A stretch of 64,000 nt of DNA. Source: Phyllobacterium sp. 21LDTY02-6 (GTDB lineage: Bacteria; Pseudomonadota; Alphaproteobacteria; Rhizobiales; Rhizobiaceae). The stretch is taken from assembly GCF_023554255.2 (NCBI RefSeq), contig NZ_JAMJWD020000002.1, positions 248,001 to 312,000 of the forward strand, given 5' to 3'. Positions 1-6,761 of the stretch are shown one piece after another (positions within the stretch are counted from its first letter, which is position 1; each line of letters begins with the position of its first letter). The position numbers and the translations under genes were made by a program. The notes beneath the pieces were generated by a model, which was not told where the DNA came from, did not search any database, and saw only the letters and a list, made by a program, of their open reading frames with translations.

Positions 1-2
1 AG

Positions 3-284
3 ACCGTGCTGCGCGTCGATGGCGGCATGGTGGCATCCGACTGGACCATGCAGCGGCTGGCCGACATACTCGACGCGCCGGTCGATCGCCCCACAATATT
101 GGAGACGACGGCACTCGGCGCGGCCTGGCTGGCCGGATCAAAGGCAGGCATCTGGCCGAATCGGCGGGAATTCGCCAAGACCTGGGAGCGCGACACGCGC
201 TTCACGCCGAAGATGGACGAGAAGACCCGCAAGAGGAAGATCGCCGGCTGGAAGGCAGCCGTTCGCCGCACATTGACGAGTTGA
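3..284 (+). CDS. glpK: Glycerol kinase, C-terminal fragment (cut by window start)
   Basis: This is the last 93 codons of glycerol kinase, the cytoplasmic FGGY-family enzyme that phosphorylates glycerol to sn-glycerol 3-phosphate. The visible part holds the conserved C-terminal run [11 protein letters not shown] and the stretch [16 protein letters not shown], which are characteristic of GlpK. The real start lies upstream of the window; the GTG at 6 is only the first internal start-like codon. The gene converges on the penicillin-binding protein gene with a 24-base gap. Confidence 0.92.
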   Translation, partial: TVLRVDGGMVASDWTMQRLADILDAPVDRPTILETTALGAAWLAGSKAGIWPNRREFAKTWERDTRFTPKMDEKTRKRKIAGWKAAVRRTLTS

Positions 285-308
285 GGCAACGGCAGTTGCC
301 GGGCGGCT

Positions 309-2489
309 TCAATTGCCCATGATCAGGTCGAACAGCGTGGTCTTCCCGCGCTTCTGCCCGGAACCGCCTACGTCGCCAGGCGGCACCGGACGGGTCGACC
401 CCGTCTGGCCGGTGATATCGACCGGCGGCATCGGCGCACCGCCGTCGAGCTGGGCCGAAGGCGCGCCGCCATCCGCGCCGGAGGCCGGCAAGATGTCGTT
501 GCCATCCTCGACCTGCTCGTTGAGCCGATAATTGCCGGGCAATGCGGCAACGGGCACGCCCTTATGGGCCGCGACCATGAAATCCTTCCAGGCGATCGCC
601 GGCAGGGAACCGCCGGTCAGCTTGGTCGGCTTGCCATTGTCATTGCCGAACCAGACGCCGGTCGTCAGGTTCGACGTATAGCCCACGAACCAGGCGTCGC
701 GGAAATTCTGGCTGGTGCCGGTCTTGCCGGCCGCCGGCCAGCCGAACCTGGCCCTGGTCGCCGTGCCGCGCTCGATCGTCTGGCTGAGCATCGCATTCAT
801 CATGCCGACATTGCGCGCCTCGATGACGCGGCTCGGCGCTGGCGCCTTGTACTCATAGAGCAGCTTGCCGCCCGTCGTCCTGACCCGCCGGATGATATGG
901 ATCGGCGCCTTGTAGCCGCCATTGGCGAAGGGAACGAAGGAATCCGTCAGTTCCAGCAAGGTCACCTCCGAAGTGCCGAGGGCGAGCGAGGCGTTGGAGG
1001 TGAGGTCCGATTCGATGCCCAGCCGGTGGGCGGTGGAAACTACCGTTGCCGGGCCGACCTCCATCACCAGCTGCGCCGAGACCGAGTTGAGCGACCGCGC
1101 CAGCGCCTCGGCAAGCGTGACCTTGCCGTAATATTTGCCGTTATAGTTTCCCGGCGTCCACTTGCCGATGCGGATCGGAGCGTCATTGCGCACGGAATCC
1201 GGTGTGAAGCCCGCTTCGAGCGCCGAGAGATAGACGAAGGGCTTGAAGGTCGAGCCTGGTTGGCGGCGCGCCTCGCTGGCACGGTCGAACTGGCTGTTGG
1301 CATAATCATAGCCGCCGACGAGCGCGCGGACGGCGCCGGTGCCGTCGATGGAGACCAGCGCGCCCTGCGACACCTTCAGCTTGTCGCCATTCTCGCTGAT
1401 CAGATCGCGGATCGAGGCTTCGCCGAGCTTCTGCAGCCCGAGATCGACCGTCGTATCCACCACGACGTCGGACCGAACCTCGCCGATGAGCTCGGGCAAT
1501 TCCTCCATGACGCGATCCGCCACATATTGCTCCGATCCGGTCCAGTAGGACGAGACGCGCGAGGCGGGCTGCTTCATCGCGAAGGTCAGCTCCTTGTCGC
1601 CGATCACGCCCTGCTCGCGCATGGCGGCAAGCACAAGCTGCGACCGCTCGCGGGCCGCCTTCGGATCGCGTGCCGGAGAGAGACGCGACGGCGCCTTGAG
1701 AAGTCCGGCAAGCAGCGCTGCCTCGGGCAGGGTGACTTCCTTGGCCGACTTGTTGAAATAACGCCGCGAGGCTGCGGCGACACCGTATGATCCGGAACCG
1801 AGATAGACCCGGTTCAGATACATTTCGAGTATCTGCTTCTTCGTATATTTCTGCTCAAGCCAGAGCGCGAGGAGCACTTCCTGCACCTTGCGCTCGATGG
1901 TGCGGTCCGGCGTCAGGAACAGGTTCTTGGCGAGCTGCTGCGTGATGGTGGAGCCGCCCTGGACGAGACGCCCGGACATGACATTTGTCACCATGGCGCG
2001 GGCAAAGCCGATGGGATCGACGCCGAAATGCGAGAAGAACCGGCGGTCCTCGATGGCCACCACGGCTTCAGGAATGTAGGGCGACATTTCGGTCAAATCG
2101 ATCGCCTCGCCGCCGGAAGCCCCCCGATTCGCGATGAGATCGCCCTCCACCGATACGATCTTCACATTGGGCGGGCGGTCGGGAATGCTCCAGCTCGTCG
2201 TTTGCGGCATCTTGGCGGCGAAGTAGATGACGGTCCCCGCCATCGCGATGCCGCCCCAGAGGCAGAGAACCAGCGACCAGTATACCGCACGGCGCAGCGC
2301 CGAGACGAGCCCGCCGCCGCTCTTGCGGCGCGTTGCGCGGCTCCGCCTGGTCTTGGGCGATTTGCGTGCTGCCGTCTTGCGTTTTGCCAGCGGTCTGTCC
2401 TCCGGATCGGCACGCAGATCATCGCCGGACCGACGCCCGGAGCCGAAGGACGGTTCGATGCGCTGCCTGCCTCTGTCGCGTGGTGCCAT
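309..2489 (-). CDS. Class A penicillin-binding protein (PBP1A family)
   Basis: Bifunctional peptidoglycan synthase of 726 residues. It has a basic, Lys/Arg-rich cytoplasmic N-terminus, one membrane anchor near residues 70-92, and a periplasmic body. The GT51 glycosyltransferase domain is shown by EDRRFFSHFGVD (catalytic Glu) and GGSTITQQLAKNLFL. The transpeptidase domain has the three active-site motifs: STFK, SLN and KTGTS. The C-terminus is a Gly/Pro-rich tail. The ATG at 2489 is preferred over an upstream TTG because a GAGG sequence lies about 11 bases before it. It is monocistronic and points away from the small lipoprotein gene. Known members cross-link and polymerise lipid II; which PBP1 paralogue this is cannot be told here. 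Confidence 0.93.
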   Translation of the reverse strand: MAPRDRGRQRIEPSFGSGRRSGDDLRADPEDRPLAKRKTAARKSPKTRRSRATRRKSGGGLVSALRRAVYWSLVLCLWGGIAMAGTVIYFAAKMPQTTSWSIPDRPPNVKIVSVEGDLIANRGASGGEAIDLTEMSPYIPEAVVAIEDRRFFSHFGVDPIGFARAMVTNVMSGRLVQGGSTITQQLAKNLFLTPDRTIERKVQEVLLALWLEQKYTKKQILEMYLNRVYLGSGSYGVAAASRRYFNKSAKEVTLPEAALLAGLLKAPSRLSPARDPKAARERSQLVLAAMREQGVIGDKELTFAMKQPASRVSSYWTGSEQYVADRVMEELPELIGEVRSDVVVDTTVDLGLQKLGEASIRDLISENGDKLKVSQGALVSIDGTGAVRALVGGYDYANSQFDRASEARRQPGSTFKPFVYLSALEAGFTPDSVRNDAPIRIGKWTPGNYNGKYYGKVTLAEALARSLNSVSAQLVMEVGPATVVSTAHRLGIESDLTSNASLALGTSEVTLLELTDSFVPFANGGYKAPIHIIRRVRTTGGKLLYEYKAPAPSRVIEARNVGMMNAMLSQTIERGTATRARFGWPAAGKTGTSQNFRDAWFVGYTSNLTTGVWFGNDNGKPTKLTGGSLPAIAWKDFMVAAHKGVPVAALPGNYRLNEQVEDGNDILPASGADGGAPSAQLDGGAPMPPVDITGQTGSTRPVPPGDVGGSGQKRGKTTLFDLIMGN

Positions 2490-2713
2490 TAGGGCCGTAA
2501 CCTCAATCAATCAAAGGGCGTGATGAGACACTGCCCACGCGTTGCAGAGTAATTGCGGCAATTTAAGGGGCCGTTAAATTTCGCGCAGGTCTTCATCATC
2601 AACGCGCCAGCGTGCCTGCCGGCGGCGCCCGCATCTGCCATGGGCCCTTCAAACCGGGGGCGAAAGGCTCTACGATAGGGGCTTCTCGTCAAGCTGAACC
2701 CGTGGAGCGGCAT

Positions 2714-2899
2714 ATGCGACTCATCGTTCTTGCATCCCTGGCCTTGCTGGTGACCGGCTGCGGCGGCGGCGCCTTCCAGCGACTCAATCCGAACCATCCG
2801 AACGAGGCGCAATACCGCCTTGGCGGCTGTCAGCTGCGGGGGCACGGCGTGTGCAAGGACATGCAGGAATTCGAGGGTCCGGCCACGCCTGCGCAATAG
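2714..2899 (+). CDS. Small putative lipoprotein
   Basis: A 61-residue protein starting MRLIVLASLALLVTGC: a short signal peptide ending in a type II (lipobox) cleavage site with Cys near residue 16. The mature part is about 45 residues with two more cysteines and no recognised domain. The ATG at 2714 is chosen because the signal sequence begins there and a GTGGAG sequence precedes it; the longer frame from 2612 has no signal-like start. An sRNA-like transcription unit begins about 60 bases downstream on the same strand. Function unknown. Confidence 0.6.
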   Translation: MRLIVLASLALLVTGCGGGAFQRLNPNHPNEAQYRLGGCQLRGHGVCKDMQEFEGPATPAQ

Positions 2900-2923
2900 C
2901 AAAAGAATATTCTTGGCAAGCCC

Positions 2924-2952
2924 TTGATAATTGGTCCTCCGAGGTCTACTTT
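2924..2952 (+). promoter_or_regulatory. Putative sigma-70 promoter of the AbcR-like sRNA
   Basis: TTGATA at 2924-2929 and TACTTT at 2947-2952 are separated by 17 bases, a good housekeeping promoter. It would start a transcript near 2959-2960, exactly at the base of the first sRNA stem-loop. It lies in the gap after the small lipoprotein gene. Confidence 0.6.
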
Positions 2953-2959
2953 TACTCTT

Positions 2960-3058
2960 GCGTAACGAACGGTTCTCCTCCCATTTTTCGTTCGTTGCGT
3001 GTTCCCCTCTGGACGCTATTGCGTTCACAATTCGCCGGGCATATTGCCCGGCTTTTTT
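2960..3058 (+). ncRNA. AbcR-like trans-acting small RNA (alpha-r15 type)
   Basis: A roughly 100-nt non-coding unit with its own promoter and terminator. Stem-loop 1 pairs 2961-2971 with 2989-2999 (11 bp, one G-U) and exposes a 17-nt loop containing CTCCTCCC, complementary to a Shine-Dalgarno sequence. A single-stranded linker carries a second pyrimidine-rich element (TTCCCCTCT, 3002-3010). Stem-loop 2 pairs GGACGC (3011-3016) with GCGTTC (3021-3026). Stem-loop 3 is an intrinsic terminator. This three-hairpin layout with anti-SD loops is the known architecture of Hfq-dependent AbcR1/AbcR2 sRNAs in Hyphomicrobiales, which repress mRNAs of ABC-transporter binding proteins. Known AbcR copies often sit near a LysR gene; none is visible here, so the family call is an inference from structure. 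Confidence 0.65.
3034..3058 (+). terminator. Rho-independent terminator of the AbcR-like sRNA
   Basis: GCCGGGC (3034-3040), a 5-base loop, GCCCGGC (3046-3052), then six T residues. This is a textbook intrinsic terminator, placed at the end of the sRNA and 120 bases before the acyltransferase gene. Confidence 0.88.
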
Positions 3059-3181
3059 GTGGCCAGCACCAAGCCGCGATGTTCCCTGTCAGCCGGGGAG
3101 CCATCCCGCGGACCATCACCCGTTTTTTACTTTCCAGGAATAGAATTGCATGGGATGAGGGCAATGGGGTCGGGGGAAGTC

Positions 3182-4291
3182 ATGAGCAGCGTGGAAAAGT
3201 CCAGGGTCGGCTGGGTGGATATCGCCAAGGGGCTGTGCATCATCTTCGTGGTGATGATGCATTCCGTACTCGGTGTCGAGGCGGAAGCGGGCGCGACCGG
3301 ATGGATGCACGCGGTCGTCGCATTCGCCCAACCCTTCCGCATGCCGGACTTTTTCCTGATCTCGGGACTCTTCCTCGGCATTGTCATCGACCGGCCGTGG
3401 ATCCGCTATATTGATCGCAAGGTCGTGCATTTCGCCTATTTCTACGTGCTGTGGCTCACCATCCAGTTCGTGTTCAAGGCGCCCGCCATTGCCGCCGAAA
3501 CCGGCATTGCGGGCGTGATCGGCGCCTATGCCTTGGCCTTCATCCAGCCATTCGGCACATTATGGTTCATCTATCTGCTGCCGGTGTTCTTCCTCGTCAC
3601 CCGCATGCTGAAGAATATGAACCCCTGGCTCGTGCTCGTCGCAGCCGCCATTCTCGAAACGCTGCCGGTTCATACCGGCTGGCTCGTCATCGATGAGTTC
3701 TGCAGCCGCTTCGTCTATTTCTATGCGGGCTATGCCCTTGCCCCCCTCATCTTCCGGCTGGCGGAACGGTTGAGCGCACATCGTCTCGTTGCGCTCGCCA
3801 TTCTGCTTGCATGGGCCCTGATCAATGCCTGGCTGGTCTTCACCCACGCGCCGCCATCCCTGGCCGCTTTCATCCCGCCGGAAAGTTATGTTTCAGGCGG
3901 GCTCGGCGGCTGGGCGACCGTTCCGGTGATCTCGCTCGCCGCCGGAGGCGCCGGTGCGCTCGCGATCGTCTCGATATCCTCGCTGCTGGCCTCGGCCAGG
4001 CGCAGCGGCATCGTCCGGGCGCTGGAATGGCTCGGGGCGCATTCGATCGTGATCTACCTTGCCTTCTTCCTGCCGATGGCTGTGGCGCGCACCATCCTGC
4101 TCAAGACCGGCATCATCGCCGATATCGGCACGATCTCGCTGCTGACGCTCATCTGCGGCGTGCTCGGCCCGGTCGTGCTGTTCGGGCTGATCCAGCTCAC
4201 AGGCTACGGGCAGTTTCTTTTCAGCCGGCCGGAATGGGCGAAGATCGAGCGTCCGCGCGGCAGTGGAGAGCTTTCCGCCACCGCGCCTTAG
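3182..4291 (+). CDS. Acyltransferase-3 family membrane protein
   Basis: A 369-residue polytopic inner-membrane protein with about ten hydrophobic segments. The N-terminal VGWVDIAKGLCIIFVV followed by MMHS matches the signature of the acyltransferase-3/OpgC-like family, in which an Asp and a His in the first helix region are conserved. Such enzymes move acyl groups (acetyl, succinyl) onto periplasmic glycans or lipids; the substrate here cannot be told. The ATG at 3182 follows GGGGGAAG, a good ribosome binding site, and directly precedes the family domain; upstream in-frame ATGs lack both. Monocistronic, convergent with the RNase D gene. Confidence 0.8.
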   Translation: MSSVEKSRVGWVDIAKGLCIIFVVMMHSVLGVEAEAGATGWMHAVVAFAQPFRMPDFFLISGLFLGIVIDRPWIRYIDRKVVHFAYFYVLWLTIQFVFKAPAIAAETGIAGVIGAYALAFIQPFGTLWFIYLLPVFFLVTRMLKNMNPWLVLVAAAILETLPVHTGWLVIDEFCSRFVYFYAGYALAPLIFRLAERLSAHRLVALAILLAWALINAWLVFTHAPPSLAAFIPPESYVSGGLGGWATVPVISLAAGGAGALAIVSISSLLASARRSGIVRALEWLGAHSIVIYLAFFLPMAVARTILLKTGIIADIGTISLLTLICGVLGPVVLFGLIQLTGYGQFLFSRPEWAKIERPRGSGELSATAP

Positions 4292-4309
4292 GCACCACCG
4301 CGCCCTAGA

Positions 4310-4927
4310 TCAGCTATGGGCGAATATATCCTGTTCGTCCCAGCCCATGAGGTCGAGCCGCGAGCGCGTCGGGAGAAATTCGAAACAGGCGGCAGCTTCC
4401 TGCGCCCGCCCGTCGCGTTCCAGCCGCTCCTGCAGGATCGTGCGCAGCCGGTGGAGATAGAGCACGTCCGAAGCGGCATATTCGAGCTGAGCCTGCGACA
4501 GATGCGGCGCCGCCCAGTCCGAGGATTGCTGCTGCTTGGACAGGTTGATCTCGAGCAGTTCGCTGCACAATTCCTTCAGGCCATGCCGGTCCGTATAGGT
4601 TCTGACCAGCCGCGACGCGATCTTGGTGCAGAACACCGGCCGCGGCATCACGCCGAACGTGTGGAACAGCACCGCAAGATCGAACCTGCCGAAGTGGAAA
4701 ATCTTGGTGATGCCGTCATTGCCGAGCAGCCTGACGAGGTTCGGCGCGGCGATCTGGCCCTTGTCGATCTGGATGACATCGGCCGTCCCATCGCCGGGCG
4801 AAATCTGCACCACGCAGAGCCGGTCGCGATGCGGATTGAGCCCCAGCGTCTCCGTGTCGATGGCGACGGCATCGACCTGGTAATTGTCGAGATTGGGCAG
4901 ATCATTGCGGTGAAAGCGAATTGTCAT
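4310..4927 (-). CDS. rnd: Ribonuclease D-like 3'-5' exonuclease
   Basis: A 205-residue protein made only of the DEDDy exonuclease domain. Visible catalytic motifs are DTETLG (Asp and Glu), FHFGRFDLAVL (Asp) and YAASDVLYL (Tyr and Asp). Full-length RNase D of about 380 residues carries one or two C-terminal HRDC RNA-binding domains; they are absent here, as is common for a second, short RNase D in alphaproteobacteria. It likely trims 3' ends of structured RNAs. It lies 12 bases downstream of the M20 peptidase gene on the same strand and is probably co-transcribed with it. Confidence 0.88.
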   Translation of the reverse strand: MTIRFHRNDLPNLDNYQVDAVAIDTETLGLNPHRDRLCVVQISPGDGTADVIQIDKGQIAAPNLVRLLGNDGITKIFHFGRFDLAVLFHTFGVMPRPVFCTKIASRLVRTYTDRHGLKELCSELLEINLSKQQQSSDWAAPHLSQAQLEYAASDVLYLHRLRTILQERLERDGRAQEAAACFEFLPTRSRLDLMGWDEQDIFAHS

Positions 4928-4939
4928 GGTCGGTTCCGA

Positions 4940-6328
4940 TTATTTGGCGAGCGCATCGAGGATGCGTGCCCAGGAGCGTTGCCCCTTGTGGAAGGAGTTC
5001 AGCTCATATTTCTCGTTGGGCGAATGAATGCGATCGTCCTCCAGGCCGAAGCCGACCAGCAGGGATTCCATGCCGAGCATGTTCTGGAAATCGCCGACGA
5101 TCGGGATCGACCCGCCCATGGCGATCAGGACAGCGGGCTTCGGCCATTCGTCGCTGAGGGCATCCTTGGCCTTGGCGAGTAGCGGCGAGTCATAGGAGAG
5201 CTGGATCGCTGGCGAACCGCCATGTTCGTGGAATTCCACCGAGCAATCGGCAGGGATGCGCTCACGCACGAAGGCGCGGAACGCTTCGCGGATCTTTGCC
5301 GGGTCCTGTTTGTGGACGAGGCGGAACGAGACCTTGGCCGAGGCTTGCGCGGCGATCACCGTCTTGAAGCCCTCGCCCGTATAGCCGCCGGTGATGCCGT
5401 TGAACTCGGCCGTCGGCCTTGCCCATGTCAGTTCGAGGACGGAGCGGCCCTTCTCGCCCGAAGGTTCCGACAGGCCGATGGGGCCGAGGAAGCTCTCGGC
5501 GGTCCTGCCAAGCCCTTCCCACATCTGCAGGATCTGCGTCGGCGTTTCCTCCACGCCCTCATAGAAGCCCGGAATGGTGACGCGGCCGTTCTCGTCATGG
5601 ATGTCGGCGAGCACCCTGGCCAGGATACGGATCGGATTGGCGGCTGCGCCGCCGAAGAAGCCGGAATGCAGGTCGCGATCGGCGGCCTTGACGACGATCT
5701 CCTCGCCGACCAGCCCGCGCAGGCCGACCGAGATCGCCGGCGTCTGCGGGTCCCACATGCCGGTATCGCAAACGAGGGCGAAATCCGCCTTCAATTCATC
5801 CTTGTGTGCTTCGAGAAAGGGCTTCAGCGATGGTGAGCCGGATTCTTCCTCGCCCTCGAAAAGCAGCGTCACCCGCACCGGCAGCTTGCCATGCACCGCC
5901 TTGTAGGCGCGGCAGGCTTCGACGAAAGTCATCAACTGTCCCTTGTCGTCGGAGGTGCCGCGGCCGGTCAGAACCTTGCGGCCATTGCCGAGGTCCTTGA
6001 CGGCGGGCGCGAACGGATCGTTCTCCCAGAGTTCGAGCGGATCGACCGGCTGGACGTCATAATGACCGTAGAACAGCACATGCGGCGCGGAAGCATCCGG
6101 ACCGTCATGATGCGCGACGACCATGGGATGGCCCGGCGTGTCGCGCAGGCTCGCATCGAAACCGATGGTCTTGAGGTCTGCCACCAGCCATTCGGCTGCC
6201 TTCCGGCAATCCGGCTTGAAGGCGGGATCGGTAGAAATCGACTTGATCCTCAGGAGATCGAATAGCCGCTCAAGGCTCTTGTCGAGATTGGAGTCGAGCG
6301 CATCGAGGACGGGGGCGAGTTCAGACAT
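4940..6328 (-). CDS. M20 family dipeptidase
   Basis: A 462-residue cytoplasmic di-zinc peptidase of the M20 (ArgE/DapE/CPG2, carnosinase-like) family. Expected metal ligands are seen in order: YGHYDVQP (His), GRGTSDDKGQ (bridging Asp), LFEGEEESGS (Glu pair, catalytic and metal), CDTGMWDP (Asp), and a C-terminal His in DDRIHSPNE. A dimerisation domain lies between. Family members cleave dipeptides or N-acylated amino acids; substrate not predictable. It precedes the RNase D gene with a 12-base gap. Confidence 0.88.
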   Translation of the reverse strand: MSELAPVLDALDSNLDKSLERLFDLLRIKSISTDPAFKPDCRKAAEWLVADLKTIGFDASLRDTPGHPMVVAHHDGPDASAPHVLFYGHYDVQPVDPLELWENDPFAPAVKDLGNGRKVLTGRGTSDDKGQLMTFVEACRAYKAVHGKLPVRVTLLFEGEEESGSPSLKPFLEAHKDELKADFALVCDTGMWDPQTPAISVGLRGLVGEEIVVKAADRDLHSGFFGGAAANPIRILARVLADIHDENGRVTIPGFYEGVEETPTQILQMWEGLGRTAESFLGPIGLSEPSGEKGRSVLELTWARPTAEFNGITGGYTGEGFKTVIAAQASAKVSFRLVHKQDPAKIREAFRAFVRERIPADCSVEFHEHGGSPAIQLSYDSPLLAKAKDALSDEWPKPAVLIAMGGSIPIVGDFQNMLGMESLLVGFGLEDDRIHSPNEKYELNSFHKGQRSWARILDALAK

Positions 6329-6761
6329 GGGATTTCCTGAATGTTGGGCGAGACTATGAGGGAGCTCTTCTTAGCCCATTTTGCCGGCAGTGGCACAAAA
6401 AAATGGGACGACCCGTCGCCACAAAAGAAATGGCCGCCGTGGCGGGGGGACCACAGGCGACCAGATCACTACACTCATTACAACCAGCCCTGGAGAGGGG
6501 GGATGGGGGTGGTTGCAGACCGGAAACAAGGCGGGGGACGAGCCTTGCAGACCGGACATCGATCTAACGTCGACAGCCTGGATTTGGGGGAGCAACCGTG
6601 GCAATTCAAGGGCGAAAAAGATTACATCTTTGTAACAAAGCCGTGACCATATGGCGCCGCACCGATGCGCTGGCCAATGGCCTGGCGCGAATGTCAGCAG
6701 CCTGTGAAACAACGCGGCATGGCATTTCCTTTTTGCAGGTCATCCTTTAATCCTATCGCTC
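6329..6761. other. 433-bp intergenic region between the M20 peptidase and polA
   Basis: The region separates two divergent genes. No convincing coding frame is visible. It contains a G-rich tract around 6495-6511, a 12-base direct repeat TTGCAGACCGGA at 6513-6524 and 6545-6556 (32-base period), and the short palindrome TTACA-N4-TGTAA near 6624-6637. These may belong to the polA promoter, but I see no clear -35/-10 pair. Confidence 0.4.

Noticed and set aside
564-1790. 408-codon open frame on the plus strand
   Set aside because: Antisense shadow of the penicillin-binding protein gene; its translation is Arg/Gly/Asp-rich without family similarity, typical for high-GC antisense frames.
6513-6556. 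12-base direct repeat TTGCAGACCGGA as a mobile-element footprint
   Set aside because: Only two copies, 32 bases apart, no gene or inverted ends between them; more likely chance or a regulatory repeat.
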